DNA of 51,048 nt from Acidimicrobiales bacterium (GTDB lineage Bacteria; Actinomycetota; Acidimicrobiia; Acidimicrobiales; Ilumatobacteraceae). The notes under the pieces were generated by a model that saw only the letters and a list, made by a program, of their open reading frames with translations, did not search any database and was not told the DNA's origin. The position numbers and the translations under genes are program-made. The stretch's first letter is position 1, and every line of letters starts with the position of its first letter. The stretch is taken from positions 1-51,048 of the forward strand of contig JAURJB010000005.1 in NCBI GenBank assembly GCA_030832455.1, given 5' to 3'. Shown piece after piece: positions 1-8,554 of this stretch.

Positions 1-2
1 TG

Positions 3-52
3 AAGAAGAAGGCTGAGCTGAAGAAGAAGGCTGAGCTGAAGAAGAAGGCTGA
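3..52 (+). repeat. In-frame 18-nt tandem repeat (aagaagaaggctgagctg) encoding KKKAEL
   Basis: Copies at 3-20 and 21-38 are identical, with a partial third copy from 39; the array probably continues upstream. Confidence 0.8.
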
Positions 53-788
53 CGCAAAGAAGGCCGCAGAAGCATTGCGTAAGCAACAGTTACGCGAACG
101 CGAAGCCGAGAAAAAGCGTCTTGCTGCAGCAAAGAAGAAAGAACTTGCCGAAAAGGCGAAGGCAAAGGCAATAGCCGAAAAGGAAAAGCAAAAAGAACGT
201 ATGCGCTTGGCTGCTGAAAAGCAGGCTGCGCGTGAGGCTGCCGAAAAAGAACGAATTGCACTGCGCGAAGCGAAAGAAGCAGCGCGACTTGCGGCGATCG
301 CCGAAAAAGAAGCCGCGCGAGAAGCTGCGCTTCGTGCCAAGCGAAAACCAGAGCCACCACCTCGCCCTCCAATCATTAAAACTGAATTTGCGGATGGTAT
401 TCAGGCGACTAAGGAATTTGATCTGAAATTCCTCGCCTCGCAGCGTGAAGCGTTGCTTGAAAAGCGTTCATTCCTCACTACCCAGGCAGGTCGCTTAGAA
501 GACGAGGCGAACGCGTTGATTGAAGATGTCGAAATGGGCGATGTTCAATTTGACGAAGAAGGCGGAGAAGGCGACACCATGGTGGTCGAGCGCGAACGAG
601 ATCTGATGCTCTCGGCACAAGCACGCCAAGAAGTTGAGGAAATTGATCTAGCGTTGGCTCGCATTGCGAGTGGTGAATACGGTTATTCAGTACACAGTGG
701 ATTACCGATTCCTCGTGAGCGTTTAAAGGCAATTCCATGGACAACCGAGTCGGTGTTGGAGCGGGTTGGCGGCATCGGTCGCCGATGA
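3..788 (+). CDS. DksA/TraR-like protein with long Lys/Ala/Glu-rich N-terminal coil (5' truncated by window edge)
   Basis: Frame is open to the window edge upstream of the listed start at 75. C-terminal region ('EIDLALARIASGEYGYSVHSGLPIPRERLKAIPWT') resembles the DksA/TraR C-terminal domain but has no cysteines. Lies directly upstream of lspA. Confidence 0.75.
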   Translation, partial: KKKAELKKKAELKKKADAKKAAEALRKQQLREREAEKKRLAAAKKKELAEKAKAKAIAEKEKQKERMRLAAEKQAAREAAEKERIALREAKEAARLAAIAEKEAAREAALRAKRKPEPPPRPPIIKTEFADGIQATKEFDLKFLASQREALLEKRSFLTTQAGRLEDEANALIEDVEMGDVQFDEEGGEGDTMVVERERDLMLSAQARQEVEEIDLALARIASGEYGYSVHSGLPIPRERLKAIPWTTESVLERVGGIGRR

Positions 789-1291
789 CCAAGACAACGG
801 TGCGGTATCGCGCCAAACGAGTTGGAATCGGTGCGGCGCTCATCGTGCTGGTGCTCGACATCATTACCAAATGGTGGGCGGTGCAACGACTGAGTGATGG
901 CAGTGCAATAGATCTCATCGGCTCACTGCGGTTCAAGCTGGTGTACAACCAAGGAATGGCATTTTCTACGGGGACAAATGCGGGTCCATTTATCGGGTTG
1001 CTTGCAATAGTCGTCATCGTGGTGTTACTGCGCAATCTCAATAAAGTCGACAACCTGTTGTCGCTGATCGCTACTGGATCAATTATCGGTGGGGCGACGG
1101 GAAATGTGGTTGATCGAATTTTTCGTGGAGATAGTTTTCTCTCAGGTGCGGTAATCGACTTCATTGATCTGCAGTGGTGGCCAGTGTTCAACATTGCTGA
1201 CATCGGCATCGTGTGCGGCGCAATAGCAATGGCGGTTTCATTAATTTTCTTTCCAGCACCGATAGGACAGGCCGATAACCATGTTGATTGA
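785..1291 (+). CDS. lspA: Signal peptidase II (lipoprotein signal peptidase)
   Basis: Motifs 'KLVYNQGMAFS' and 'GNVVDRIFRGDSFLSGAVIDFIDL..WPVFNIADIGI'; ATG overlaps the upstream stop (ATGA). Confidence 0.93.
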   Translation: MTKTTVRYRAKRVGIGAALIVLVLDIITKWWAVQRLSDGSAIDLIGSLRFKLVYNQGMAFSTGTNAGPFIGLLAIVVIVVLLRNLNKVDNLLSLIATGSIIGGATGNVVDRIFRGDSFLSGAVIDFIDLQWWPVFNIADIGIVCGAIAMAVSLIFFPAPIGQADNHVD

Positions 1292-2201
1292 GTCCATTCC
1301 TGCTGCGCTTGCCGATCAGAGATTGGATCGTGTTGTTTCGTTAATTGCCGATATCAGTCGTGCCGCCACTGCAACACTGATCGAAATCGGTGGCGTGACC
1401 GTAGATGGAGTCGTCGCAATTGCCGGCAAGGTGAAGATGAAGGAAGGCCAGGAAATCACGGTTGACACTTCGATGATTCCTGCCAAGGAGTTACCTCAGG
1501 CGGATGCTGCGGTCGAGGTCGATGTGGTGTTTGCTGATGGACACATCATTGTCGTGAATAAGGCGCCGGGAATCGTGGTGCATCCCGGATCAGGAAATCC
1601 ATCGGGAACGTTGGTTAACGGCGTGCTTGCGCAGTTTCCTGATGTTGCAACGGTGGGTGATCCGTTGCGGCCAGGAATCGTTCATCGTCTTGATGCCGGA
1701 ACGAGTGGTTTGATGGTCGTTGCACGCTCGCAGACGGCATATGACTCATTAGTTGATGCCTTGACGAGGAGAGATGTTTCCCGCGTCTACAGCGCGCTTG
1801 TGTGGGGACACCCTGAAGTATCCACGGGTGTCGTCGATGCACCTATTGGTCGAGACCAGCGTGACCCAACCAAGATGGCTGTAGTGATTGACGGAAAGTT
1901 CGCACGCACTCACTACGACGTCGTGCGGAAATTTGATCTGCCACAACCATGCGCTCTTGTCGAATGCCAACTCGAAACAGGTAGAACCCACCAAATTCGA
2001 GTTCATCTTGATTCAATTGGGCACCCAGTAGTGGGTGATTCAACATATGGTGGTGCGCGTAGTTCGCTGTCAAGCCCGCGGCCGATGTTGCATGCGGCGA
2101 AACTTAGCTTCACTCATCCATTCACTGCAGAAACTGTTTCGTTCGCTGTTCCTATCCCCGAGGATATGCAAGTGGTGATTGATCGTTGTGGAAACGAATA
2201 A
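1281..2201 (+). CDS. rluD: Pseudouridine synthase, RluA/RluD family
   Basis: 'GIVHRLDAGTSGLMVVARS' active-site motif and 'CQLETGRTHQIRVHLDSIGHPVVGDSTYG'. Confidence 0.92.
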   Translation: MLIESIPAALADQRLDRVVSLIADISRAATATLIEIGGVTVDGVVAIAGKVKMKEGQEITVDTSMIPAKELPQADAAVEVDVVFADGHIIVVNKAPGIVVHPGSGNPSGTLVNGVLAQFPDVATVGDPLRPGIVHRLDAGTSGLMVVARSQTAYDSLVDALTRRDVSRVYSALVWGHPEVSTGVVDAPIGRDQRDPTKMAVVIDGKFARTHYDVVRKFDLPQPCALVECQLETGRTHQIRVHLDSIGHPVVGDSTYGGARSSLSSPRPMLHAAKLSFTHPFTAETVSFAVPIPEDMQVVIDRCGNE

Positions 2202-2217
2202 ACGTTAGGTCAGTTGG

Positions 2218-2664
2218 TTAGTGGTGTAGCTCTGGCCACGGTGCAGAGCCTCTGGCAGCCTGGGCAATTCCGGCAAGTGTGTAGTCCTCTAGGTGCTGGC
2301 GCATATGTTCACCCGCAACATTCCAAATTGCAAGCAAGACACAATGACCTTCATGGTCACATGCGCCGTCTTGATGCGGTTGACCAAAGTCTCCGAGCGA
2401 AATTGGTCCGTCGGCAGCAGCAATAATCTCGGAGAGTTTGATCTGGTCTGCAGGTCGGGCCAACACGTAGCCACCACCTACACCTCGCTTGGATTTAACA
2501 AGTCCGGCGCCTTTAAGTACGAGCAAGATTTGCTCGAGGTATGGCTGAGGGAGTGCAGTGCGCGTTGCGATATCGCGCACCGATGTTGGACCCGGGTCGT
2601 CGGCGTGAAGTGCCAGGGAGAGTAACGCGCGACACGCGTAGTCGCCTCGGGTAGATACACGCAC
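2218..2664 (-). CDS. Rrf2 family transcriptional regulator
   Basis: 'VSTRGDYACRALLSLALH...IATRTALPQPYLEQILLVLKGAGLVKSKRGVGGGYVLARP' plus a C-terminal Cys pair; GTG start at 2664 preferred over the longer ORF start at 2766. Confidence 0.85.
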   Translation of the reverse strand: MRVSTRGDYACRALLSLALHADDPGPTSVRDIATRTALPQPYLEQILLVLKGAGLVKSKRGVGGGYVLARPADQIKLSEIIAAADGPISLGDFGQPHQDGACDHEGHCVLLAIWNVAGEHMRQHLEDYTLAGIAQAARGSAPWPELHH

Positions 2665-2669
2665 GCTTG

Positions 2670-2676
2670 TAGTGTA
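2670..2676. promoter_or_regulatory. TAGTGTA: overlapping divergent -10 boxes (plus TAGTGT, minus TACACT)
   Basis: Plus box ends 7 nt before GTG 2683; minus box ends 6 nt before GTG 2664. Confidence 0.5.
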
Positions 2677-2682
2677 GATCGG

Positions 2683-3786
2683 GTGCATACACCGCGGGTT
2701 CCTCAATACGAAGGTGGGTGTATTTCTGGCATCATTCCAGCATTGCTTGGCCCGCAGGGCACTCACTCTCTTCCTGTGTGGATGCCGTCTTGTGTTCAGG
2801 GTGCCAACCAGGTGGTGTTACTCGTTGTTGATGGCTTGGGATGGCATCAGCTACAAGAGCACGGTCGTCACGCTCCCACATTGATGTCAATGTCGGGTGG
2901 GGCAATTACCAGCGTCGCTCCAACGACAACGGTGACAGCGTTGACGTCGATCACCACCGGGCTCACACCCGGAGAGCATGCCATGGTGGGGTATCGCATC
3001 GATCTTGGTGGTCATGTCGTGCAAATGTTGCGTTGGGGTGATGACAAGGGCGACTTGCGCTCCACGTATCCACCAGATCTTGTGCAGCCATGTCCGCCTT
3101 TTATGGGTGCTGCTGTGCCGGTAATTAGCAAAGCCGAACTTGAGGGCACGGCATTTACCGAAGCCCATTTACGCGGTTCAAAGCCGATGGGTTGGCGCGC
3201 CGCGTCAAGCATTGCCGTGCAGGTTGGGCAACTGCTTAACGCAGGACATAAGTTTGTTTACGCGTATTACGACGGTGTTGACAAGATTGCTCACGAGCGT
3301 GGATTCGGTGAGTATTACGAATCAGAGTTGCGTAATGCTGATCGTTTGGTAGGAGACGTTGCAGAGCAGCTCACACCTGGGTCAGTGTTGCTCGTGACTG
3401 CCGATCACGGCCAGGTACATGTCGGAAAGAACACCAAGACACCCCATCACGATGTATTAATGCGAACCGCACATCAATCAGGTGAAGGTCGGTTTCGATG
3501 GTTGCACGCGAAGTCGGGTGCAGCAAATGATGTCTTGGATGCTGCACGCGAACATCACGGCCATGAAGCCTGGGTGGTGTCTCGGGATGAAGCGTGTGAG
3601 GCAGGGTGGTTTGGTAAACGGGTGACGGACACTGCACGAAAGAGGTTGGGCGATGTGGCGCTGGTGCCGTTTACGGGAACCAGTTTTGATGAGCCACTTG
3701 ACTCGGGGGCCTTCTCGCTCGTCTGTCGCCACGGTTCGCTCACAGCAGCCGAGGTAGATGTGCCCTTACTGGCAATTGCTCGCTGA
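2683..3786 (+). CDS. Alkaline phosphatase / nucleotide pyrophosphatase-phosphodiesterase family protein
   Basis: 'VVLLVVDGLGWHQL', 'SVAPTTTVTALTSITTGLTPGEHAMVGYRI', 'VLLVTADHGQVHV'; GTG start. Confidence 0.8.
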   Translation: MHTPRVPQYEGGCISGIIPALLGPQGTHSLPVWMPSCVQGANQVVLLVVDGLGWHQLQEHGRHAPTLMSMSGGAITSVAPTTTVTALTSITTGLTPGEHAMVGYRIDLGGHVVQMLRWGDDKGDLRSTYPPDLVQPCPPFMGAAVPVISKAELEGTAFTEAHLRGSKPMGWRAASSIAVQVGQLLNAGHKFVYAYYDGVDKIAHERGFGEYYESELRNADRLVGDVAEQLTPGSVLLVTADHGQVHVGKNTKTPHHDVLMRTAHQSGEGRFRWLHAKSGAANDVLDAAREHHGHEAWVVSRDEACEAGWFGKRVTDTARKRLGDVALVPFTGTSFDEPLDSGAFSLVCRHGSLTAAEVDVPLLAIAR

Positions 3787-3806
3787 GGTTGCCATACTTG
3801 CGGGAC

Positions 3807-4298
3807 ATGTCTACGAACCCAACTTCCGAAAACCTTCCTTCAAACAATCCAGAGGTGGTGGGACTTGACGCTCCGCAGCCGATAACGGATGAATCGGTAG
3901 GTGTTACAGCACCCGCCAAAGTGATGCGGATTGGTTCGATGATCAAGCAGTTGCTTGAAGAAGTTCATTCAATGAATCTTGATGCGCCGAGCAGAGAGCG
4001 CCTGGCCGAAATCTACGAGCGCTCAATTGTGGAACTCACCGAAGCGTTATCTCCTGAACTTGCTGACGAACTGCGCCTCATCGCATTGCCTTTCCGCGAT
4101 GGTGTCGTTCCTTCCGAAGCAGAAATTCGTGTAGCAAAGGCGCAACTTGTGGGTTGGTTGGAAGGGCTGTTTCACGGCATTCAAGCCACGTTGTTCGCCC
4201 AACAAATCGCTGCCCGTCAACAACTCGAGCAGATGCGCCAACTCCCAGGATCCGGCGAGGCACCACCTGCCAACGAGCGCCCGGGTACCTATTTGTAA
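3807..4298 (+). CDS. bpa: Bacterial proteasome activator (Bpa) family protein
   Basis: 'MIKQLLEEVHSMNLDAPSRERLAEIYERSIVELTEALSPELADELRLIALPF...AELGRVAQLVGWLEGLFHGIQA'-type helical core (here 'PSEAEIRVAKAQLVGWLEGLFHGIQATLFAQQIAARQQLEQMR'), ending in GTYL (compare GQYL in Mycobacterium Bpa). Confidence 0.85.
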   Translation: MSTNPTSENLPSNNPEVVGLDAPQPITDESVGVTAPAKVMRIGSMIKQLLEEVHSMNLDAPSRERLAEIYERSIVELTEALSPELADELRLIALPFRDGVVPSEAEIRVAKAQLVGWLEGLFHGIQATLFAQQIAARQQLEQMRQLPGSGEAPPANERPGTYL

Positions 4299-7200
4299 TG
4301 GCAAGTTCGTTTACCCACTTACACGTACACACCGAATTTTCGATGCTCGATGGAGCATCACGTCTCGATGAATTAGTTGGTAAGGCGGCCGCTGAAGGAA
4401 TGCCTGCGCTTGGTATGACCGATCACGGAAATATGTACGGCGTCGTCGATTTCTATAAGCAATGTAAGGACAACGGCATCAAGCCAATTATTGGCACCGA
4501 GGCATACATGGCTCATGAGCATCGGTCAGAGCGGCCCTCCCGCCGTGGACGTATTGATGACTCCGGAGGCGAAACAGAAACAGGCGGCAAGGTCTACTAC
4601 CACCTCACCTTGCTTGCGGAAAACAATGTGGGCTACAAAAACCTGATCAAACTCTCGAGCCTTGCGTTTCTTGAGGGCTACTACTACCAACCGCGTATGG
4701 ACTGGGAGCTTTTGCAACGTCATAGCGAAGGAATCATTGCAACAAGTGGTTGCCTTGGTGGACATGTACTGCAACGTTTGCTTAAGGGTGACGTTGCTGG
4801 GGCACAAGTTGCCGCTGGACGCTTGCAGGATATTTTCGGTAAGGACAATTTTTTCATTGAACTGCAAGACCATGGCTTAGCTGAACAGCATCAAACAAAT
4901 CCCCAACTCATTGAATTAGCTAAAAAAATTGGTGCACCGTTACTTGCAACCAATGACACGCACTACACCCATCGCCACGACCACGAAGCACACGATGCGT
5001 TGTTGTGTGTGCAGACTGGCTGCACCATCGCAGATCCCAACCGGTTCAAGTTTGAGGGCAGCGAGCATTATCTGAAATCTGCAGAAGAAATGCGCTATTT
5101 GTTTCGTGAAGTTCCAGCAGCATGCGATAACACGTTATGGATTGCTGAGCGTGCAGAACTAGACATTCCATTTGGCAAATCTGTGTTGCCTCATTTCCCA
5201 ATTCCTGATGGGTTTACGGGCGATGGCGATTACTTGCGCAGTCTCACCTATGAAGGCGCACATCAGCGGTGGGGCAAAGATCTTCCCGAGTCAGTGAAGC
5301 AACGTCTTGACTATGAACTTGAAGTGATTGGTGGCATGGGATTCAGCTCGTACTTCTTGATCGTGTGGGATCTGATTCGCTACGCGCGTGATCAAGGTAT
5401 TCGTGTTGGTCCAGGTCGTGGTTCGGCGGCCGGATGTGCGGTTGCGTATTGCTTGCGCATTACTGATCTTGACCCAATCAAATACGACTTGATCTTTGAG
5501 CGTTTCCTTAATCCAAGCCGAATCTCGATGCCTGATATCGATATGGACTTCGACTCGCGGTATCGTGATCAGATGATTCGTTATGCAGCCGACAAGTATG
5601 GGCGCGACCACGTTGCACAGATCATCACATTTGGCACTATTAAGGCACGCAACGCAGTGCGTGATGCGGCGCGTGTACTCGGTTATCCGTATCCGCTTGG
5701 CGACAAGATCGCCAAACTGATGCCACCATTGGTGATGGGTCGTGATACGCCTCTCAAGTACTGCTTCGAAGAAGTAGACAAGCATAAGGCAGGGTTTCAG
5801 GCCGCCACAGAACTGCGAGCACTGTGTGAGTCTGATTCAGACGTCAAACGAATCATGGATGTTGCACGCGGTCTTGAAGGGCTGAAGCGATCTGTTGGCA
5901 TTCATGCCGCGGCAGTGGTGATCACGAAAGAGCCACTCACCGAGTACCTACCAATCCAGCGCAAGCCTGAACAGGGCCAAACCCCAGAGGACGCGCCCGT
6001 GGTTACGCAGTACGAAATGCACGCGGTAGAAGAGCTTGGGCTACTGAAGATGGACATCCTTGGTTTGCGCAACCTTGACGTGATCTCGGATGCCAACGCC
6101 ATGATCCAACAAAAGCGTGATCCTGGGTTTTCAATTGATGCCATTGATGTGGACGACGTAGCAACATATGAATTGCTGTCTCGTGGCGACACGATTGGCG
6201 TATTCCAACTTGAATCATCTCAGATGCGTGCATTGTTGCGATCGTTGATGCCAGAGAAGTTTGAAGAGTTGTCGGCAGTTCTGGCGTTATACCGACCAGG
6301 CCCGATGAGCGCGAACATGCATAATGATTTTGCTGACTACAAGAACCATCGCAAGAAGGTTCATCTGTTCCATGAGGATGCTGCAGAAGTATTGAGCGAC
6401 ACGTATGGCCTGATGATTTACCAAGAAAGTCTGATGCGAGTTTCTCAGAAATTCGCCGGATTCTCAATGGCTGAAGCAGACAACTTGCGTAAAGCCTGCG
6501 GGAAAAAGATTCCAGAGAAGATGGAAGAGGCGCGAGAAAGCTTCGTATTGGGTTGCGAAACAACGGGCTACGGCACCGAGTTGGGCGAGCAATTGTTTGA
6601 CACGATTGTCAAATTTGCAGACTATGCATTTGCGAAAAGCCACGCTTATGGCTACGGCTTAATCTCGTATCAAACTGCGTATCTCAAAGCGCATTATCCC
6701 GTCGAGTACTTGGCATGTTTGCTCACCAGCGTGAAAGCCAACTACGAAAAGGCTGCGGTGTATCTCTCGGATGCTCGGACAAGTGGCATAACCGTTCTGA
6801 CTCCCGACATAAACCGGTCGGGAGTGAACTTTGAACCGGTGGTCATTGAAGGGGATCGTCAGATCACATTCGGTCTCAGTGCAATTAGAAACGTTGGTGA
6901 AGGTCTCGTGCGGTTGATTATTGATCATCGTGACGCCCATGGCGAATTCGCGTCGTTTTACGACTTCGCCGAGCGAGTTCCTGAGCAAGCGCTCAACAAG
7001 CGAACCATTGAGTCACTTATTAAGGCTGGTGCCTTCGACAAACTTGGCCACCCTCGAAAGGGTCTATTGCAAGTGTTCGAAACAATTATCGATAACACCA
7101 TGGTGCGTAGGCGAGAGCGCGACCAAGGCGTGATGAGTTTGTTCGGTGACTTGGGTGAGGAAACCGAAGTGTTTTCCGAGAAGCAAGCAATTCCTGACTT

Positions 7201-7825
7201 GCAGTTCGATAAAACTGAGCAATTGAAATTTGAAAAAGAGATGCTCGGTTTATATGTATCCGATCATCCGCTGATGGGGATCGAAGGGGCATTGCGTCGC
7301 AGGGTGGACTGCTCGATACCAGAAGCACTCGAGCGAGATGATGGCGCATTCATTGTTGTCGGGGGCATTATCAACGGTTTGGCTCGTCGCTACACCCGCA
7401 AGGGGGATCAGATGGCAACCTTTCAGTTAGAGGACTTGCAAGGTTCGGTTGAAGTCACGCTGTTTCCCAAAACATTGCAGAAGTTTGGTCACCAGCTTGC
7501 TGATGACATCTTGGTATCGGTTCGGGGCAGGCTCGATAAACGAGATGATTCACGTGTTGGGATGATGGCGATGGATATCACCATTCTCGAAGGATTGCGT
7601 GCGTTCCAGGACTCGCTGCACCTCAAGATTTCTGCTCAAGTGCTTACTGAGGCAACGATCGAAACGCTGAAGTCAACGTTGCTTGACCATCCCGGTACAT
7701 CGCCTGTGTTCTTGCATCTGGGGCCAGACAATGTGTTGCGCCTTGATTCAGAGTTCAATGTCAATCTCGACCGAGTGATGGGCGTTTTGCGCAGTGAGTA
7801 TGGAGACAACGCCTATATCGAGTAG
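4298..7825 (+). CDS. dnaE: DNA polymerase III subunit alpha
   Basis: 'FTHLHVHTEFSMLDGASRLDELV' PHP start; 'GPGRGSAAGCAVAYCLRITDLDPI..DLIFERFLNPSRISMPDIDMDFD'; 'ALYRPGPMSANMHNDF'. ATG at 4298, the last base of the bpa stop codon; the listed 4154 start is too far upstream. Confidence 0.97.
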   Translation: MASSFTHLHVHTEFSMLDGASRLDELVGKAAAEGMPALGMTDHGNMYGVVDFYKQCKDNGIKPIIGTEAYMAHEHRSERPSRRGRIDDSGGETETGGKVYYHLTLLAENNVGYKNLIKLSSLAFLEGYYYQPRMDWELLQRHSEGIIATSGCLGGHVLQRLLKGDVAGAQVAAGRLQDIFGKDNFFIELQDHGLAEQHQTNPQLIELAKKIGAPLLATNDTHYTHRHDHEAHDALLCVQTGCTIADPNRFKFEGSEHYLKSAEEMRYLFREVPAACDNTLWIAERAELDIPFGKSVLPHFPIPDGFTGDGDYLRSLTYEGAHQRWGKDLPESVKQRLDYELEVIGGMGFSSYFLIVWDLIRYARDQGIRVGPGRGSAAGCAVAYCLRITDLDPIKYDLIFERFLNPSRISMPDIDMDFDSRYRDQMIRYAADKYGRDHVAQIITFGTIKARNAVRDAARVLGYPYPLGDKIAKLMPPLVMGRDTPLKYCFEEVDKHKAGFQAATELRALCESDSDVKRIMDVARGLEGLKRSVGIHAAAVVITKEPLTEYLPIQRKPEQGQTPEDAPVVTQYEMHAVEELGLLKMDILGLRNLDVISDANAMIQQKRDPGFSIDAIDVDDVATYELLSRGDTIGVFQLESSQMRALLRSLMPEKFEELSAVLALYRPGPMSANMHNDFADYKNHRKKVHLFHEDAAEVLSDTYGLMIYQESLMRVSQKFAGFSMAEADNLRKACGKKIPEKMEEARESFVLGCETTGYGTELGEQLFDTIVKFADYAFAKSHAYGYGLISYQTAYLKAHYPVEYLACLLTSVKANYEKAAVYLSDARTSGITVLTPDINRSGVNFEPVVIEGDRQITFGLSAIRNVGEGLVRLIIDHRDAHGEFASFYDFAERVPEQALNKRTIESLIKAGAFDKLGHPRKGLLQVFETIIDNTMVRRRERDQGVMSLFGDLGEETEVFSEKQAIPDLQFDKTEQLKFEKEMLGLYVSDHPLMGIEGALRRRVDCSIPEALERDDGAFIVVGGIINGLARRYTRKGDQMATFQLEDLQGSVEVTLFPKTLQKFGHQLADDILVSVRGRLDKRDDSRVGMMAMDITILEGLRAFQDSLHLKISAQVLTEATIETLKSTLLDHPGTSPVFLHLGPDNVLRLDSEFNVNLDRVMGVLRSEYGDNAYIE

Positions 7826-7839
7826 ACCTATTGGTTTTT

Positions 7840-7861
7840 TGCCGTCTGAAAGGCATTTTTT
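7840..7861 (+). terminator. Weak candidate intrinsic terminator after dnaE
   Basis: TGCC-gtctgaaa-GGCA (4-bp stem) followed by TTTTTT. Confidence 0.3.
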
Positions 7862-7878
7862 GCTGGCAGACTGTAGAT

Positions 7879-8544
7879 ATGTCGGTTGAGGTTGAAACGC
7901 GTGATTGTGCGTCCCTTACAGAAATCGAACTTGAAGAATTGGCAGCAATGGGTGGCTTCTTCTCCCTTGAAGTAATCACCAAGGCAAAGGAAGACTGGGT
8001 GCTCTTTACCAGCGCCAAGATCAGCGGCAAGGTGCACGGATTTACGTTCTCTACTCTCGAGCGCATCGGCGGAACTCCGTGTGTGTTGTTGGGGATGATG
8101 AGTATCAAGCGCACCCCAAAACGCGATTCAGTACTTAAAGGTTTGATGACAGAGGCGTATCACCGTGCTCTGATGGCATTCCCTGATGAGGATGTGGTAG
8201 TGGGTTCGCGCTTTTTGAGCGCCGATGGCTTGGAATCATTTAAATCTTTGACAGAGATGATTCCACGTCCAGGACACCGTGCAGTCGGTGAAGAGCGTGC
8301 ATGGGGTAAGCGACTTGCTCGCCGTTTCGGAGTCGAGTCCACTTATGACGACCAAAGTTTTATTGTAAAAACCAACGGTCACAGCGGATTTTTAGATCAT
8401 GAATCTACGAAGCCAGAAAAGATAAACCCTGATGTGGCTGCACAGTTTAAAGGTGTGTCAAAAACCAAAGGCGGAGCATTGATCGTTCATGGTTGGACCA
8501 TGGCAGAATCTCTTGCCAAACTTGGAAAACTCGAAAAACACTAA
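7879..8544 (+). CDS. Conserved-looking hypothetical protein, no family recognised with confidence
   Basis: Long ORF with normal codon usage between dnaE and a nitroreductase; ATG at 7879 preceded by CAGACT box. Confidence 0.65.
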   Translation: MSVEVETRDCASLTEIELEELAAMGGFFSLEVITKAKEDWVLFTSAKISGKVHGFTFSTLERIGGTPCVLLGMMSIKRTPKRDSVLKGLMTEAYHRALMAFPDEDVVVGSRFLSADGLESFKSLTEMIPRPGHRAVGEERAWGKRLARRFGVESTYDDQSFIVKTNGHSGFLDHESTKPEKINPDVAAQFKGVSKTKGGALIVHGWTMAESLAKLGKLEKH

Positions 8545-8554
8545 CGAGTAAGCG

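Noticed and set aside
478-1209. 243-aa minus-strand ORF opposite the DksA-like gene and lspA
   Set aside because: Antisense to lspA with clear motifs; no recognisable domain or promoter.
2293-2625. 110-aa plus-strand ORF overlapping the Rrf2 regulator
   Set aside because: Antisense to the Rrf2 gene, whose translation has clear homology features.
4154-4297. N-terminal extension of the dnaE ORF (start at 4154)
   Set aside because: Overlaps the bpa C-terminus; the canonical PHP-domain start 'MASSFTHLHVHTEFS' begins at 4298.
5291-5785. 164-aa minus-strand ORF inside dnaE
   Set aside because: Fully antisense to dnaE; no family resemblance.
6003-6563. 186-aa minus-strand ORF inside dnaE
   Set aside because: Fully antisense to dnaE; shadow ORF.
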